Part shown: piece after piece, positions 49,352-57,698 of the stretch
Layout of the letters: each line of letters begins with the position of its first letter
Position numbering within the stretch: position 1 is the stretch's first letter
Assembly: GCF_900109355.1 (NCBI RefSeq)
Contig: NZ_FOBF01000031.1
Coordinates: forward strand, 20,739 to 84,738
DNA from: Nonomuraea pusilla
Lineage (GTDB): Bacteria; Actinomycetota; Actinomycetes; Streptosporangiales; Streptosporangiaceae
Length of the DNA: 64,000 bases
Direction: 5' to 3'
Made by a program: the position numbers and the translations under genes
Notes under the pieces: model-generated
What the model was told of the DNA's origin: nothing
The model's database searches: none
Seen by the model: the letters and a program-made list of their open reading frames with translations, nothing else

Positions 49352-50517
49352 CGGCCTCGGGGCCGGGGGGCGCCGCGCGGCGGGTCGCCGAGCGCACGGG
49401 GCGTCGCTGCCTGGAGCTGCCGTCCAACCGGCTCGGCCTCTACCTGGCGCTGCGCCACTGGTGCACGCCCGGACAGCGGCTGCTCATGTCGCCGATCTCG
49501 GCCGACGAGATCCTCTTCCTCGTGCTGGCGGCCGGCCTGCGCCCGGTGATCGCGCCGCTGTCGCCGCGCGACGGCAACATCGACGCCGCGCGGGCCGACC
49601 TGTCCCAGGTGGACGCCGTCCTGACGACCAACCTGTACGGCCTGCCCGACCAGGTGTCCGCGTTCGCGGGGAAGATCCTCATCGAGGACGTCGCCCACGC
49701 GATGGAGACCCGGGTCGAGGGCCGGCCGCTCGGGACGTTCGGGCAGGCGGGCGTCTTCAGCCTGTCGAAGCACCCGGCGGCCGGCTCGGGCGGGGTGCTC
49801 GCGGTGGAGCGCGAGGACGACCTGCGGGCGCTCGCCCGCGCCCGCGACGAGCTGCTGGCCCCCGGCTCCCTGCGCGCCGACGTGATGGGGGTGGCCACGT
49901 CGATGGCCCGCCAGGCGGCGCTGCGCCTCGACCTCGTCCGGCCCGCGCTGCGGCTCATGCGGGCGCTCGGCATGCAGGAGGAGCGCGAGGGCTACCGCAT
50001 CGCGCTGGAGGCGGAGGCGCTGCGCGTCGCGCTGAAGCAGGCGCCCGCGCTGCCGCCGCTCGACCCGTGGGTACGCGCCGACCTGCACGACTACCGCTGC
50101 CGACGCGGCCCGGTGGCCCGCTGGTACCAGGGCAGGCGCCTGGCGAAGGTGCCGCGCGACCGGGCCCGCCGGCTGGCGGGCGTGGCGCTCCTCGCCGGGC
50201 TGCCCACGGTCGCGCCCGCCGTGCGCGACCACGTCGACCAGCCGCTGTTCCGCGTCCCGTTGCTGGTCGCCGACCGCGACACCGCCATCGCGGAGCTGGA
50301 GCGGCGCGGCGTCGCCACCGGCTACCTGTACGACCCCCCGTACGACGACTACGCCCCCGGTTTCACCGAGCCGTCGCCCGACCCGGGCCCGGCCCGCTGG
50401 TGGGCCAGGCACGTCCTGCCGGTCGATCCCCTGTACGCCGCGCGTGCCCTGCCGGTGCTGCGCGATCTCGTCCCGCCTACGCGGGGTCCGCGCGAACCAG
50501 CCGCAGGAACGCCTTGA
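49348..50517 (+). CDS. DegT/DnrJ/EryC1-type sugar aminotransferase
   Basis: A 389-aa PLP-dependent protein. LELPSNRLGLYLALRHWC lines up with the family's substrate/PLP N-terminus, IEDVAHAMETRVEGRPLGTFG has the PLP-N1-binding Asp, and FSLSKHPAAGSGG holds the Schiff-base lysine. It transfers an amino group to a keto-sugar nucleotide. Directly coupled to the preceding acyltransferase (ATGA), it suggests synthesis of an N-acylated amino sugar. The 3' end overlaps the convergent coiled-coil membrane-protein gene by 41 bp. Confidence 0.88.
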   Translation: MTASGPGGAARRVAERTGRRCLELPSNRLGLYLALRHWCTPGQRLLMSPISADEILFLVLAAGLRPVIAPLSPRDGNIDAARADLSQVDAVLTTNLYGLPDQVSAFAGKILIEDVAHAMETRVEGRPLGTFGQAGVFSLSKHPAAGSGGVLAVEREDDLRALARARDELLAPGSLRADVMGVATSMARQAALRLDLVRPALRLMRALGMQEEREGYRIALEAEALRVALKQAPALPPLDPWVRADLHDYRCRRGPVARWYQGRRLAKVPRDRARRLAGVALLAGLPTVAPAVRDHVDQPLFRVPLLVADRDTAIAELERRGVATGYLYDPPYDDYAPGFTEPSPDPGPARWWARHVLPVDPLYAARALPVLRDLVPPTRGPREPAAGTP

Positions 50518-51196
50518 GCCCGGTGATCACTTCCTGGTTGTCGGTCAGGCCGTCCACGGTCTCGTCGAAGCGGCGGGTCATGAGGGTCAGGCGGCGGCCG
50601 AGGTCGTGGTCGGCGAGTTCGAGCGCGGCCTTGGCCGCCTCCAGCTCGGCGGCGACCCGGTCGTGGTCCTCGCGCAGCGTCTTCGCCGTCTCCTCCAGCT
50701 CGCGCACCTGGCCGCGCAGGGCGAGCACGTCGGCGCGCGGGTAGCGCACCTCCTCGCCGAGGGTGGTCACCCGCTCGCGCAGGTGCGACGTGTACGCCCC
50801 CACCGGCCTGAACACGGTGGCGAGCAGGTAGAACCCGGCGAAGTAGTAGCCGATCGCCGCGCCGGAGACGTACGTGACGACGGCGATCACGGCGGCGGAC
50901 ACGACGTGCCCGGCGAGCGCCAGCCTGAGCATGCGGCGGGCGATGGCGCGGGCCTCGTCCTCGCGGCGCTGGGCGACCTCGATGCCCTGCTCCCTCGACA
51001 CCTGGATCTCGTGGACGACCCTGCGGGCGGCGAAGCACAGGTTCCAGGGCACGGTCAGGATGACGATCAGCCAGAGCAGGCACACCGCGCCCATGCCGAG
51101 CGACAGCAGCGTGGACGGTGTGACGTCCGCGTATAAGACGAGCCACGCCGTGATCAGCACGGCGAACAGCGAGGTCCAGAAAAGCCACCATTTCAT
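50477..51196 (-). CDS. Membrane protein with long coiled coil
   Basis: A 239-aa protein. Two hydrophobic spans near the N-terminus (MKWWLFWTSLFAVLITAWLVLYA and LLSLGMGAVCLLWLIVILTV), a second pair at ~ residues 95-130 (HVVSAAVIAVVTYV, GYYFAGFYLL), then a strongly predicted coiled coil (LRGQVRELEETAKTLREDHDRVAAELEAAKAALELA). No family recognised; the layout suits a structural or sensor role at the membrane. ATG 51196 has GGAGG 9 nt upstream. It lies just downstream of the MocR gene on the same strand, and its tail overlaps the aminotransferase gene. Confidence 0.72.
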   Translation of the reverse strand: MKWWLFWTSLFAVLITAWLVLYADVTPSTLLSLGMGAVCLLWLIVILTVPWNLCFAARRVVHEIQVSREQGIEVAQRREDEARAIARRMLRLALAGHVVSAAVIAVVTYVSGAAIGYYFAGFYLLATVFRPVGAYTSHLRERVTTLGEEVRYPRADVLALRGQVRELEETAKTLREDHDRVAAELEAAKAALELADHDLGRRLTLMTRRFDETVDGLTDNQEVITGLKAFLRLVRADPA

Positions 51197-51253
51197 AGGG
51201 CATATCCTCCCGCCCCGCGGGAGCGTCCGGGACCGTTCCACTACTCAGGTCGG

Positions 51254-52645
51254 CTACTCAGGCGCCGCTGAGCATCCCGTGATCAGATCCGCGACGACGC
51301 GGCACCCGCGCCGCACGTCCGCCAGCGACGCCGAGCCGTAGCCGATCACCAGGCCGTGCAGGCGCTCGGGGCCGTGGTGGTGCCGCCAGGCCGAGTCGAG
51401 CAGCACGCCGCGCTCCCCCGCACGCTCCACCACGCCCGCCACCGACGCGGCCGGCAGCTCGGCCACGACGTGCAGCCCCGCCGTGTCGCCGCGCAGCCGG
51501 CAGACCGGCCCGAGCACCTCGACGACGGCGGCGCGCCTGCGGGCGTACTCCAGGCGCATCCTGCGCAGGTGGCGGTCGAGGTCGCCGCGTTCGAGCAGGG
51601 TGGCGACCGCCTGTTGGACGGGACCGCTGGTGCGGTCGGAGATCTCCTCGCGGATGGCGGCGACGCGGGTCACCAGCTCGGGCTCCGCGACGAGCCAGCC
51701 CACGCCCACGTCGGGGGCGAGCGTCTTCGACAGCGTGCCGAGCAGCACCACGCGCGACGGGTCGAGGCCGTACAGCGCGGGCAGCGGCGCGACGTCGTAG
51801 CGGAACTCGGCGTCGTAGTCGTCCTCGACGACGGTCGCGCCGGTGCTCCTCGCCCAGGCGAGCAGCCGCTCCCTGCGCGGGATCGGCAGCCGGCCGCCCA
51901 GCGGGTACTGGTGCGCGGGCGTGGTGTAGAGGACGGCCAGGTCGCGGGGCAGTCCGTCGACGACGACGCCGTCCTCGTCCACCGGGCAGGGCACGACCTC
52001 GGCGCCCCGCCCGGCGAACACGGTGCGCGCCACTTGGTAGCCGGGCTCCTCGACCCCCGCGCGGGCGCCGGGACGCAGCAGGGCCAGCGCGCACAGGTCG
52101 AGCCCGTTGCCGGTGCCCCGGGTGACCAGGACGTTCTCGGGGCCGACGGCGATGCCGCGGGCGCGCCTGAGGTGCTCGGCCAGGAGCTCCCTCAGCCTCG
52201 GCAGGCCGTACGGGTCGGGCTCGTCGCCGGGCGGCAGGTCGGCGGCGCGCCGCCAGGCCCGTTTCCACGCCGCCCTGTCGTAGTCGCGCACCCAGGGCGA
52301 GCCTGGACGCAGGTCGATCAGCCCGGCCGGGGGCCGGGGCGGCGGCTCGGCGGGCGCTCCGGGGCTCCTGTCGGGCCGGCGCAGCGACTCCATCGCCGCC
52401 ACGAACGTGCCGGAGCCGTGCCTGCCCTCCAGCCACCCCTCGGCGTAGAGCTGCTGGTACGCCTCCGTGACCACGGTGCGGCTGACGCCGAGCTGGGCGG
52501 CCAGGGCACGCGTGGACGGCAGCCGCTCGCCGGGCGGGAGCGCGCCGTCGAGCATCGCCGTGCGCAGCCAGCCGGCGAGCTGCGCCGTGAGCGGTTCGCC
52601 GGACTCCCGGGACAGAGAGACGGGCAGATCGACGTGGGCACGCAC
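51254..52645 (-). CDS. MocR/PdxR-type regulator (GntR wHTH fused to aminotransferase)
   Basis: A 463-aa protein: GntR-type winged helix (PLTAQLAGWLRTAMLDGALPPGERLPSTRALAAQLGVSRTVVTEAYQQLYAEGWL, residues ~18-75) fused to a fold-type I aminotransferase domain. It has the PLP-Lys motif LLGTLSKTLAPDVGVGW (~ residue 280) and YDAEFRYD with the N1-binding Asp. MocR regulators sense PLP or an amine and usually activate a divergent gene. Here the divergent gene is a flavin-split-barrel protein, and a dyad operator lies between them. Start chosen at 52645. Confidence 0.93.
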   Translation of the reverse strand: MRAHVDLPVSLSRESGEPLTAQLAGWLRTAMLDGALPPGERLPSTRALAAQLGVSRTVVTEAYQQLYAEGWLEGRHGSGTFVAAMESLRRPDRSPGAPAEPPPRPPAGLIDLRPGSPWVRDYDRAAWKRAWRRAADLPPGDEPDPYGLPRLRELLAEHLRRARGIAVGPENVLVTRGTGNGLDLCALALLRPGARAGVEEPGYQVARTVFAGRGAEVVPCPVDEDGVVVDGLPRDLAVLYTTPAHQYPLGGRLPIPRRERLLAWARSTGATVVEDDYDAEFRYDVAPLPALYGLDPSRVVLLGTLSKTLAPDVGVGWLVAEPELVTRVAAIREEISDRTSGPVQQAVATLLERGDLDRHLRRMRLEYARRRAAVVEVLGPVCRLRGDTAGLHVVAELPAASVAGVVERAGERGVLLDSAWRHHHGPERLHGLVIGYGSASLADVRRGCRVVADLITGCSAAPE

Positions 52646-52710
52646 GGCAGGCGGTCTCCGCGGGACGGTACGGCCTTCCCGAAGCGGCCTGGCCGGTGTG
52701 ACCCGCCGGG

Positions 52711-52775
52711 CGAAGTGGTCTTCGTGAAGGGTGGAACAGTGGCCCTACAGGATAGGTCCACTTCGCCGTTACGGT
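52711..52775. promoter_or_regulatory. MocR operator and leaderless promoter of the split-barrel gene
   Basis: AGTGGCCC (52738-52745) and GGTCCACT (52755-52762) form an inverted repeat (7 of 8 match) with a 9-bp gap. An outer CGAAGTGG/CCACTTCG (52711-52718, 52758-52765) adds a wider dyad. TACGGT (52770-52775) is a -10 placed 7 nt before ATG 52783, and no -35 is seen, as expected for an activator-dependent promoter. Confidence 0.6.
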
Positions 52776-52782
52776 CGAACCC

Positions 52783-53421
52783 ATGCTCTCCGCGACACCC
52801 CGTACCAGCCTCGGCCGCGAGAAGCACCGGGGCAGCACCGACAGGAACGATCTCTACCAGGTGCTCGACACCGGTCTCGTCTGCCATCTCGGCGTGGTCG
52901 CGGACGGCCACCCCATGGTCGTGCCGACCTGCTACGGCCGCGTCGGCGACACCCTCTACCTGCACGGGTCCACGGGGGCGAGGTCGCTACGCGCCGCTGA
53001 CGGGGCCGAGGTGTGCGTCACGGTCACGCACCTGGACGGCCTGGTGCTGGCCCGGTCGATCTTCAGCCACTCCGTCAACTACCGCTCGGCCGTCGTGTAC
53101 GGCCGCGCGCGCCTCGTGACCGACCCCGACGAGCGGATGGACGGGCTGCGGGCGCTGTCGGAGCAGCTCGTCCCCGGCCAGTGGGACTACGCGAGGCGGC
53201 CCTCGCGCAAGGAGCTGGCGGCCACGGCGGTGCTGGCGCTGTCGCTGGAGGAGGCGTCGGTCAAGATCCGGCAGGGCGCGCCCGAGGACGAGGACGAGGA
53301 TTACGCGCTGCCGGTGTGGGCGGGCGTGCTTCCCCTGGTCACGGCGTGGGGGAAGCCCGAACCCGATCCGGTACTCCCAGAAGGTATCGAAACCCCTGTT
53401 CACATCCTCCGTCGGGAGTAG
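52783..53421 (+). CDS. Pyridoxamine-5'-phosphate-oxidase-like flavin split-barrel protein
   Basis: A 212-aa protein of the PNPOx-like superfamily. LYQVLDTGLVCHLGVVADGHPMVVPTCYGRVGDTLYLHGSTGARSL contains the flavin-binding strands. Its role is probably in B6 or flavin-dependent redox chemistry; a haem oxygenase-like or F420 role is possible. The divergent MocR regulator and the operator between them indicate PLP-linked control. The ATG at 52783 is probably leaderless. It runs to 53421, just before the kinase cluster. Confidence 0.88.
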   Translation: MLSATPRTSLGREKHRGSTDRNDLYQVLDTGLVCHLGVVADGHPMVVPTCYGRVGDTLYLHGSTGARSLRAADGAEVCVTVTHLDGLVLARSIFSHSVNYRSAVVYGRARLVTDPDERMDGLRALSEQLVPGQWDYARRPSRKELAATAVLALSLEEASVKIRQGAPEDEDEDYALPVWAGVLPLVTAWGKPEPDPVLPEGIETPVHILRRE

Positions 53422-53471
53422 TTCCATAAATCCGGAACCACCTGGCGCCAACCCGGCTCCTGGACAGCGCG

Positions 53472-53501
53472 TCCCATCAGGTGGGCCGGCTCCTGATGGG
53501 A
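53472..53501 (+). promoter_or_regulatory. Perfect 10-bp inverted repeat covering the first kinase's ribosome-binding site
   Basis: TCCCATCAGG (53472-53481) and CCTGATGGGA (53492-53501) form a perfect 10-bp stem with a 10-nt loop. The right arm contains the GGGA of the ribosome-binding site GGGAGAGG, 7 nt before ATG 53508. In RNA it would hide the site; in DNA it could be an operator. No terminator-like T-tract follows. Confidence 0.6.
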
Positions 53502-53507
53502 GAGGCA

Positions 53508-55907
53508 ATGGAGTGGAGCGCTCCCGGATACACCGACGTCCGGCAGCTCGGGTCAGGCGCCACCGGACGGGTCGTGCTGGCCGTCCACGACGAGACCGGC
53601 GTCAAGGTGGCGATCAAGTACCTGGCCGCGTCGCTGCTGCGCGACCCCGTGGCGCTCACGCGCTTCCAGTCCGAGGCGCGGCTGCTGACCACCCTGCGCG
53701 ACCCCAACATCGCCACGATGTGGGAGTACATCCAGGACCCGGGCGGCGCGGCCATCGTTATGGAGCTGGTCAACGGCGTCTCGCTGCGCGCGCTGCTGCG
53801 GGAGAACGGCGCGACCGGCCCGGAGGCGGCGCTCGCCGTGCTGAAGGGCTCGCTGCTCGGCCTGGCCAGGGCGCACCAGGTGGGGCTCGTGCACAAGGAC
53901 TACAAGCCGGAGAACGTCCTGGTGCGCGACGACGGCGCCAGCAAGCTCGTGGACTTCGGCATCGCGGTACGTCAGGGCACCGCCGGGCGGGCCGAGGGCA
54001 CGCCGCCGTACATGGCGCCCGAGCTGTGGGAGGGCCTGCCCGCCTCCCCCGCCACCGACGTGTACGCCGCCACCGCCGTGTTCTTCGAATGTCTCACCGG
54101 GCACCGGCCGTACCGGTCCACCGAGCCGAGCGTGCTCGGCTACCAGCACCTCCACGCGCCCGTGCCGCTGCACGACGCGCCCGAGCCGGTACGCGAGCTG
54201 GTGCGGCGCGGCCTGGCCAAGAACCCGGCGGACCGTCCTGCGGGGGCGCGGGCGTTCCTGGCCGAGCTGGAGGCGGTGGCGGCGGCCGCGTACGGGGAGG
54301 ACTGGGAGGAGCGCGGCAGGAGGCGGCTGGCCGGGCTGGTGGCCCTGCTCGCCCTGCTCCTGCCCGCCCCGCCCGAGCCCGCCGCGCAGGCGACGACGTC
54401 GCTGGCGCGGACCGTGTTCGGCCGGGTGCGGGCGGCCTCGGGCCGGATGCGCTCGACGCCGGGGCGGCTGCGTTCCGCGCCTGGACGGGTGGCGATGAGC
54501 GCGGGAGTCGCCCTGGTGGCGACGGCCGCGGTCGTGGTGGCGCTGGCGGCCAGGGAGCGTCCCGCGACGCCGATCGACGTGGCCGCGGCGGCCCCCTCGC
54601 TCTCGGCGGGGACGGGCGAGCCGGCCCTCGCGCCCACCGGCCCGGAGAGCACGGGCCCCGAGAGCACGGGCGCCGGGAACCCGGAGGGCACGGACGCGGA
54701 GACCCCCGGTCCTGCCGCCACGGTGACGCCTCCCGGGAGCCGTGAGCCGCGGGCGACCCCGACGCCCGCGCGGCACCCGTCGAACCGCCCGTCGAGCCGC
54801 CCGCCGAACCGCCCGCCGGCTCAGCCGTCGAGCCGCCCGCCCGCCACGTCCTCCTCTCCCGCCCCCACGCCCAGGACCACCCCCAGGCCGACGCCCACGC
54901 GCGCGCCCGCCACCACCCCCGCGACCACGCCCACGCCCACGGCCGGCACGCCGGCGCCGCCCGTCTCCGTGCTCGGCGTGGACGTCGGCGGGCTCACGGT
55001 CGGCGACGACGGCGAGGTCTCGGCCAGGGTGACGCTCAGGACGAGCGGCACCGCGCCCGTCACGGCCGTCGCCACCTGGAGGCTCTCCGGCGACGACGGC
55101 CCGAGCGCCGAGCGCCTGCGGCTGAGCGGCGCCAGGACCTACACCCGCACGCTGACCTGGGACGCCGGCGAGCGGCCCTGCGGCAGGACGGTCACGCTGA
55201 CGGTCGTCACCTCGCCCGCCGCGCCGGGCGGCGCCGCGTCGGCCTCGCTGGCCGTGCCGCCCTGCGTGACGCGGGTGACGGAGCTGGGGGTCGCGCTGTC
55301 GATGCCCGGCGACGGCGGGGACGTCGTGGCGAGGGCCGGGCTGAGCGCGAGCGGCACCGAGGAGATCCCGGTGGAGGCGGTGTTCGCGGTCGACGGCGAG
55401 CCGGTCGCCACCCGGCGCGCCGACCTGTCGGGACGCACCTCGTACACGCCCTCGTTCACGCACTCCTTCCGGTCGCGTCCCTGCGGGGCGACGGTGTCGG
55501 TGGAGGTGCGGGCCGGCGGCAGGACCGCCTCCGACCGGGTCGCCGTCACCTGCCCGCCCGCGGTGAAGCGGGTGTCGATCGTGCGCGCGTCGATGGGCGA
55601 GGACGGCACCCTGACCGCGGTCGTCTCGGTCACCACGGGCAACACCGAGCCGGTGGCGATGGAGCTGAGGTTCGCGCTGGGCGAGTCCAGGGGTTCGGAG
55701 CGGGTGACGCTGTCCGGTGACACGTCGTACACGAGGACGGTGAGCCACGCGTTCGCGCACCGGCTGCTGCCGTGCGGCACGGAGTGGTCGGTCAGCGCGG
55801 GCACGGTGCCGGCGGCGGCCGGCGGCACGGACACCGCGAGCGGCAGCACGCCCGAGTGCCCCTCGGAGGAGCCTTCTCCACCCGACGACTCCGACACACC
55901 ACGTTAA
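53508..55907 (+). CDS. Receptor-type Ser/Thr protein kinase with three extracellular Ig-like repeats
   Basis: A 799-aa protein. Kinase domain ~9-265: glycine loop LGSGATGRVVL, VAIK (Lys37), catalytic loop HKDYKPEN (His129, Lys130 in place of the usual Arg, Asp131), DFG (Asp149), APE. A juxtamembrane tract AYGEDWEERGRRRL is shared with the second kinase. Membrane span at ~329-349 (VALVATAAVVVALAA), a Pro/Ser/Thr linker (~365-480), then three ~95-residue beta-sandwich repeats, each with a Cys pair and an S-x-T-Y-T-x-x-(V/L/F) motif. It likely senses an envelope signal and phosphorylates cytoplasmic targets. The start follows GGGAGAGG inside an inverted repeat. The next kinase gene starts 112 bp downstream. 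Confidence 0.92.
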   Translation: MEWSAPGYTDVRQLGSGATGRVVLAVHDETGVKVAIKYLAASLLRDPVALTRFQSEARLLTTLRDPNIATMWEYIQDPGGAAIVMELVNGVSLRALLRENGATGPEAALAVLKGSLLGLARAHQVGLVHKDYKPENVLVRDDGASKLVDFGIAVRQGTAGRAEGTPPYMAPELWEGLPASPATDVYAATAVFFECLTGHRPYRSTEPSVLGYQHLHAPVPLHDAPEPVRELVRRGLAKNPADRPAGARAFLAELEAVAAAAYGEDWEERGRRRLAGLVALLALLLPAPPEPAAQATTSLARTVFGRVRAASGRMRSTPGRLRSAPGRVAMSAGVALVATAAVVVALAARERPATPIDVAAAAPSLSAGTGEPALAPTGPESTGPESTGAGNPEGTDAETPGPAATVTPPGSREPRATPTPARHPSNRPSSRPPNRPPAQPSSRPPATSSSPAPTPRTTPRPTPTRAPATTPATTPTPTAGTPAPPVSVLGVDVGGLTVGDDGEVSARVTLRTSGTAPVTAVATWRLSGDDGPSAERLRLSGARTYTRTLTWDAGERPCGRTVTLTVVTSPAAPGGAASASLAVPPCVTRVTELGVALSMPGDGGDVVARAGLSASGTEEIPVEAVFAVDGEPVATRRADLSGRTSYTPSFTHSFRSRPCGATVSVEVRAGGRTASDRVAVTCPPAVKRVSIVRASMGEDGTLTAVVSVTTGNTEPVAMELRFALGESRGSERVTLSGDTSYTRTVSHAFAHRLLPCGTEWSVSAGTVPAAAGGTDTASGSTPECPSEEPSPPDDSDTPR

Positions 55908-56018
55908 CTCCCGATTTCCGATTTATCGGCATTTGAGTAGAGAGACACCTGGTGACAGGGGTTAGGCTACGCTCCGGTTGATACGGGTGGGGGCCCAATC
56001 GAGTACAGAGGAGACTGT

Positions 56019-57677
56019 ATGTACGGCGATGGGCACTGGGGGGTCCCCGGATACACGGAGGTGCGCGAGCTCGGCTCGGGCGCCGCCGGGCGGGTGGTGC
56101 TGGCCCGGCGCGACTACGACGGCGCCGAGGTCGCCATCAAGTACCTCTCCGACGGCCTCCGCGCCGACGTCGGCTTCGTGGCCAGGTTCCGGCACGAGGC
56201 CAGGCTGCTCGGCACGCTCCAGAGCCCGCACCACGCCAACCTGATCGACTACGTCGAGAGCGGCCAGGGCGCCGCCATCGTCATGGAGCTCGTCAACGGC
56301 GTCTCGCTGCGCGAGCTGCTGCGCTCGGAGGGGCCGACCGGCCCCGAGGCCGCGCTCGCCGTGCTCAAGGGCGCCCTGCAGGGCCTGGCCGCCGCGCACG
56401 CCATCGGCGTCGTCCACCGCGACTTCAAGCCCGAGAACGTGATGGTCAAGGACGACGGCAGCAGCAAGCTCGTCGACTTCGGCATCGCCGTGCGGGCCGG
56501 GGAGGGCGCGAGCGCCGCGGGCACGCCGCCGTACATGGCGCCCGAGCAGTGGTCGGGCGCGCCCGCCGCGCCGTCCACCGACGTCTACGCCGCCACCGTC
56601 GTCTTCTTCGAGTGCCTCACCGGCACCCGCCCCTACCGCGCCACGACCATGGCCGCGCTCGCCCGGCAGCACCAGGTGGCGCCGCCGCCCGTCGAGCAGG
56701 TGCCCGCGCCGCTGCAGGGCCTGGTGGAACGCGGCCTGGCCAAGCACCCCGGCGAGCGGCCCCCTTCGGCCGAGGCGTTCCTCACCGAGCTGGAGGCCGT
56801 CGCGGCCGACGCGTACGGGGAGGACTGGGAGGAGCGCGGGCGGCGCCGGCTGGCCGCGCTCGCCGGACTGCTGGCGCTGCTCTTCCCGTCGCCGCTGGCC
56901 GACCCCCCCGAGGTGCGGACGTCCCTGGCGGAGACGCGCTTCCGCACGCCGTCCCGGCTGCTCGGCAAGCTCTCCACGAAGATCGCGGTGGGGCTGGTGG
57001 CCGCCGGCGTCGTGGCCGGCGTGGCCGTGGTCGTCGTCAAGTCGTCCTCGGACGAGCCCGTGCTGAGCGCGCAGACCTCGGACGTCACGCCGAGCGCCGA
57101 CCCCGTCACCGACGACCCCGGGCTCGGCGACGAGGACCCGACCGACCCGCCCGAGGACCCCACCGACGAGCCCACGGAGGAGCCGACGGAGGAGCCCTCG
57201 ACGACCCCGCCCGCCACGGTGAGCGACGCGCCGCCGCCTCCGGTCCGGCCGACCGCCTCCAGGCCGGTCAGGACTCCTACGCCGAAGCCGACGCCGACCG
57301 CGTCGCGGACGCCCGTCAGGACGCGGACGCCGACCCCGACCTCCTCCTCCCCCGAGCCGGACGTCACCGGCAACAGCACGGTGAGCAGCGACGGCTCCAA
57401 GCCCTCTGCGACGCAGACCCCCACGCCCACCCGCACCACTTCTCAGCCGACCAGCGCCCCTCCGGCCAGCAGCCCGCCCGCGAGCAGCCCGCCGCCGAGC
57501 ACCCCCGGCGAGACCCCCTCGGGCGGCCAGTCCTCCCCGCCGCAGCCGCCGCGGCTGGAGCTCGCCGGGCAGGCGCAGGCGGAGCTCCTCGCGTTCGGGC
57601 TGGTGACGTCCGGCGCCGTTCCCGTCACACTGGCCGTGAGGCGCCGCATGGCGGGACGGCACCGGAAGAAGCGCTAG
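56019..57677 (+). CDS. Membrane Ser/Thr protein kinase with Pro/Thr-rich extracellular tail
   Basis: A 552-aa protein. Kinase domain ~12-270: LGSGAAGRVVL, VAIK (Lys41), HRDFKPEN (His133-Arg134-Asp135), DFG (Asp153), APE. It shares AYGEDWEERGRRRL and several surface motifs with the previous kinase, so the two are paralogues. Membrane span ~322-342 (VGLVAAGVVAGVAVVVV); beyond it an acidic then Pro/Thr/Ser-rich tail without folded domain, ending in a second hydrophobic stretch and RRRMAGRHRKKR. Unlike the first it has no Ig-like repeats. ATG 56019 follows GAGGAGAC. The pseudokinase gene starts 22 bp downstream, probably one operon. Confidence 0.92.
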   Translation: MYGDGHWGVPGYTEVRELGSGAAGRVVLARRDYDGAEVAIKYLSDGLRADVGFVARFRHEARLLGTLQSPHHANLIDYVESGQGAAIVMELVNGVSLRELLRSEGPTGPEAALAVLKGALQGLAAAHAIGVVHRDFKPENVMVKDDGSSKLVDFGIAVRAGEGASAAGTPPYMAPEQWSGAPAAPSTDVYAATVVFFECLTGTRPYRATTMAALARQHQVAPPPVEQVPAPLQGLVERGLAKHPGERPPSAEAFLTELEAVAADAYGEDWEERGRRRLAALAGLLALLFPSPLADPPEVRTSLAETRFRTPSRLLGKLSTKIAVGLVAAGVVAGVAVVVVKSSSDEPVLSAQTSDVTPSADPVTDDPGLGDEDPTDPPEDPTDEPTEEPTEEPSTTPPATVSDAPPPPVRPTASRPVRTPTPKPTPTASRTPVRTRTPTPTSSSPEPDVTGNSTVSSDGSKPSATQTPTPTRTTSQPTSAPPASSPPASSPPPSTPGETPSGGQSSPPQPPRLELAGQAQAELLAFGLVTSGAVPVTLAVRRRMAGRHRKKR

Positions 57678-57698
57678 GCGCGGCGAGGGGCGACGGCG

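Noticed and set aside
53421..53438. GTTCC/GGAAC inverted repeat after the split-barrel gene
   Set aside because: Five-bp arms overlapping the stop codon; could be a weak terminator but chance is likely at this length.
56004..56019. TACAG/CTGTA hairpin with the ribosome-binding site of the second kinase in its loop
   Set aside because: Arms are only 5 bp with three A-T/T-A pairs; too weak to call regulation, although its position is like that of the first kinase.
57443..57677. LPXTG-type sorting signal at the end of the second kinase
   Set aside because: A hydrophobic stretch and basic tail are present, but no LPxTG-like pentapeptide precedes them.
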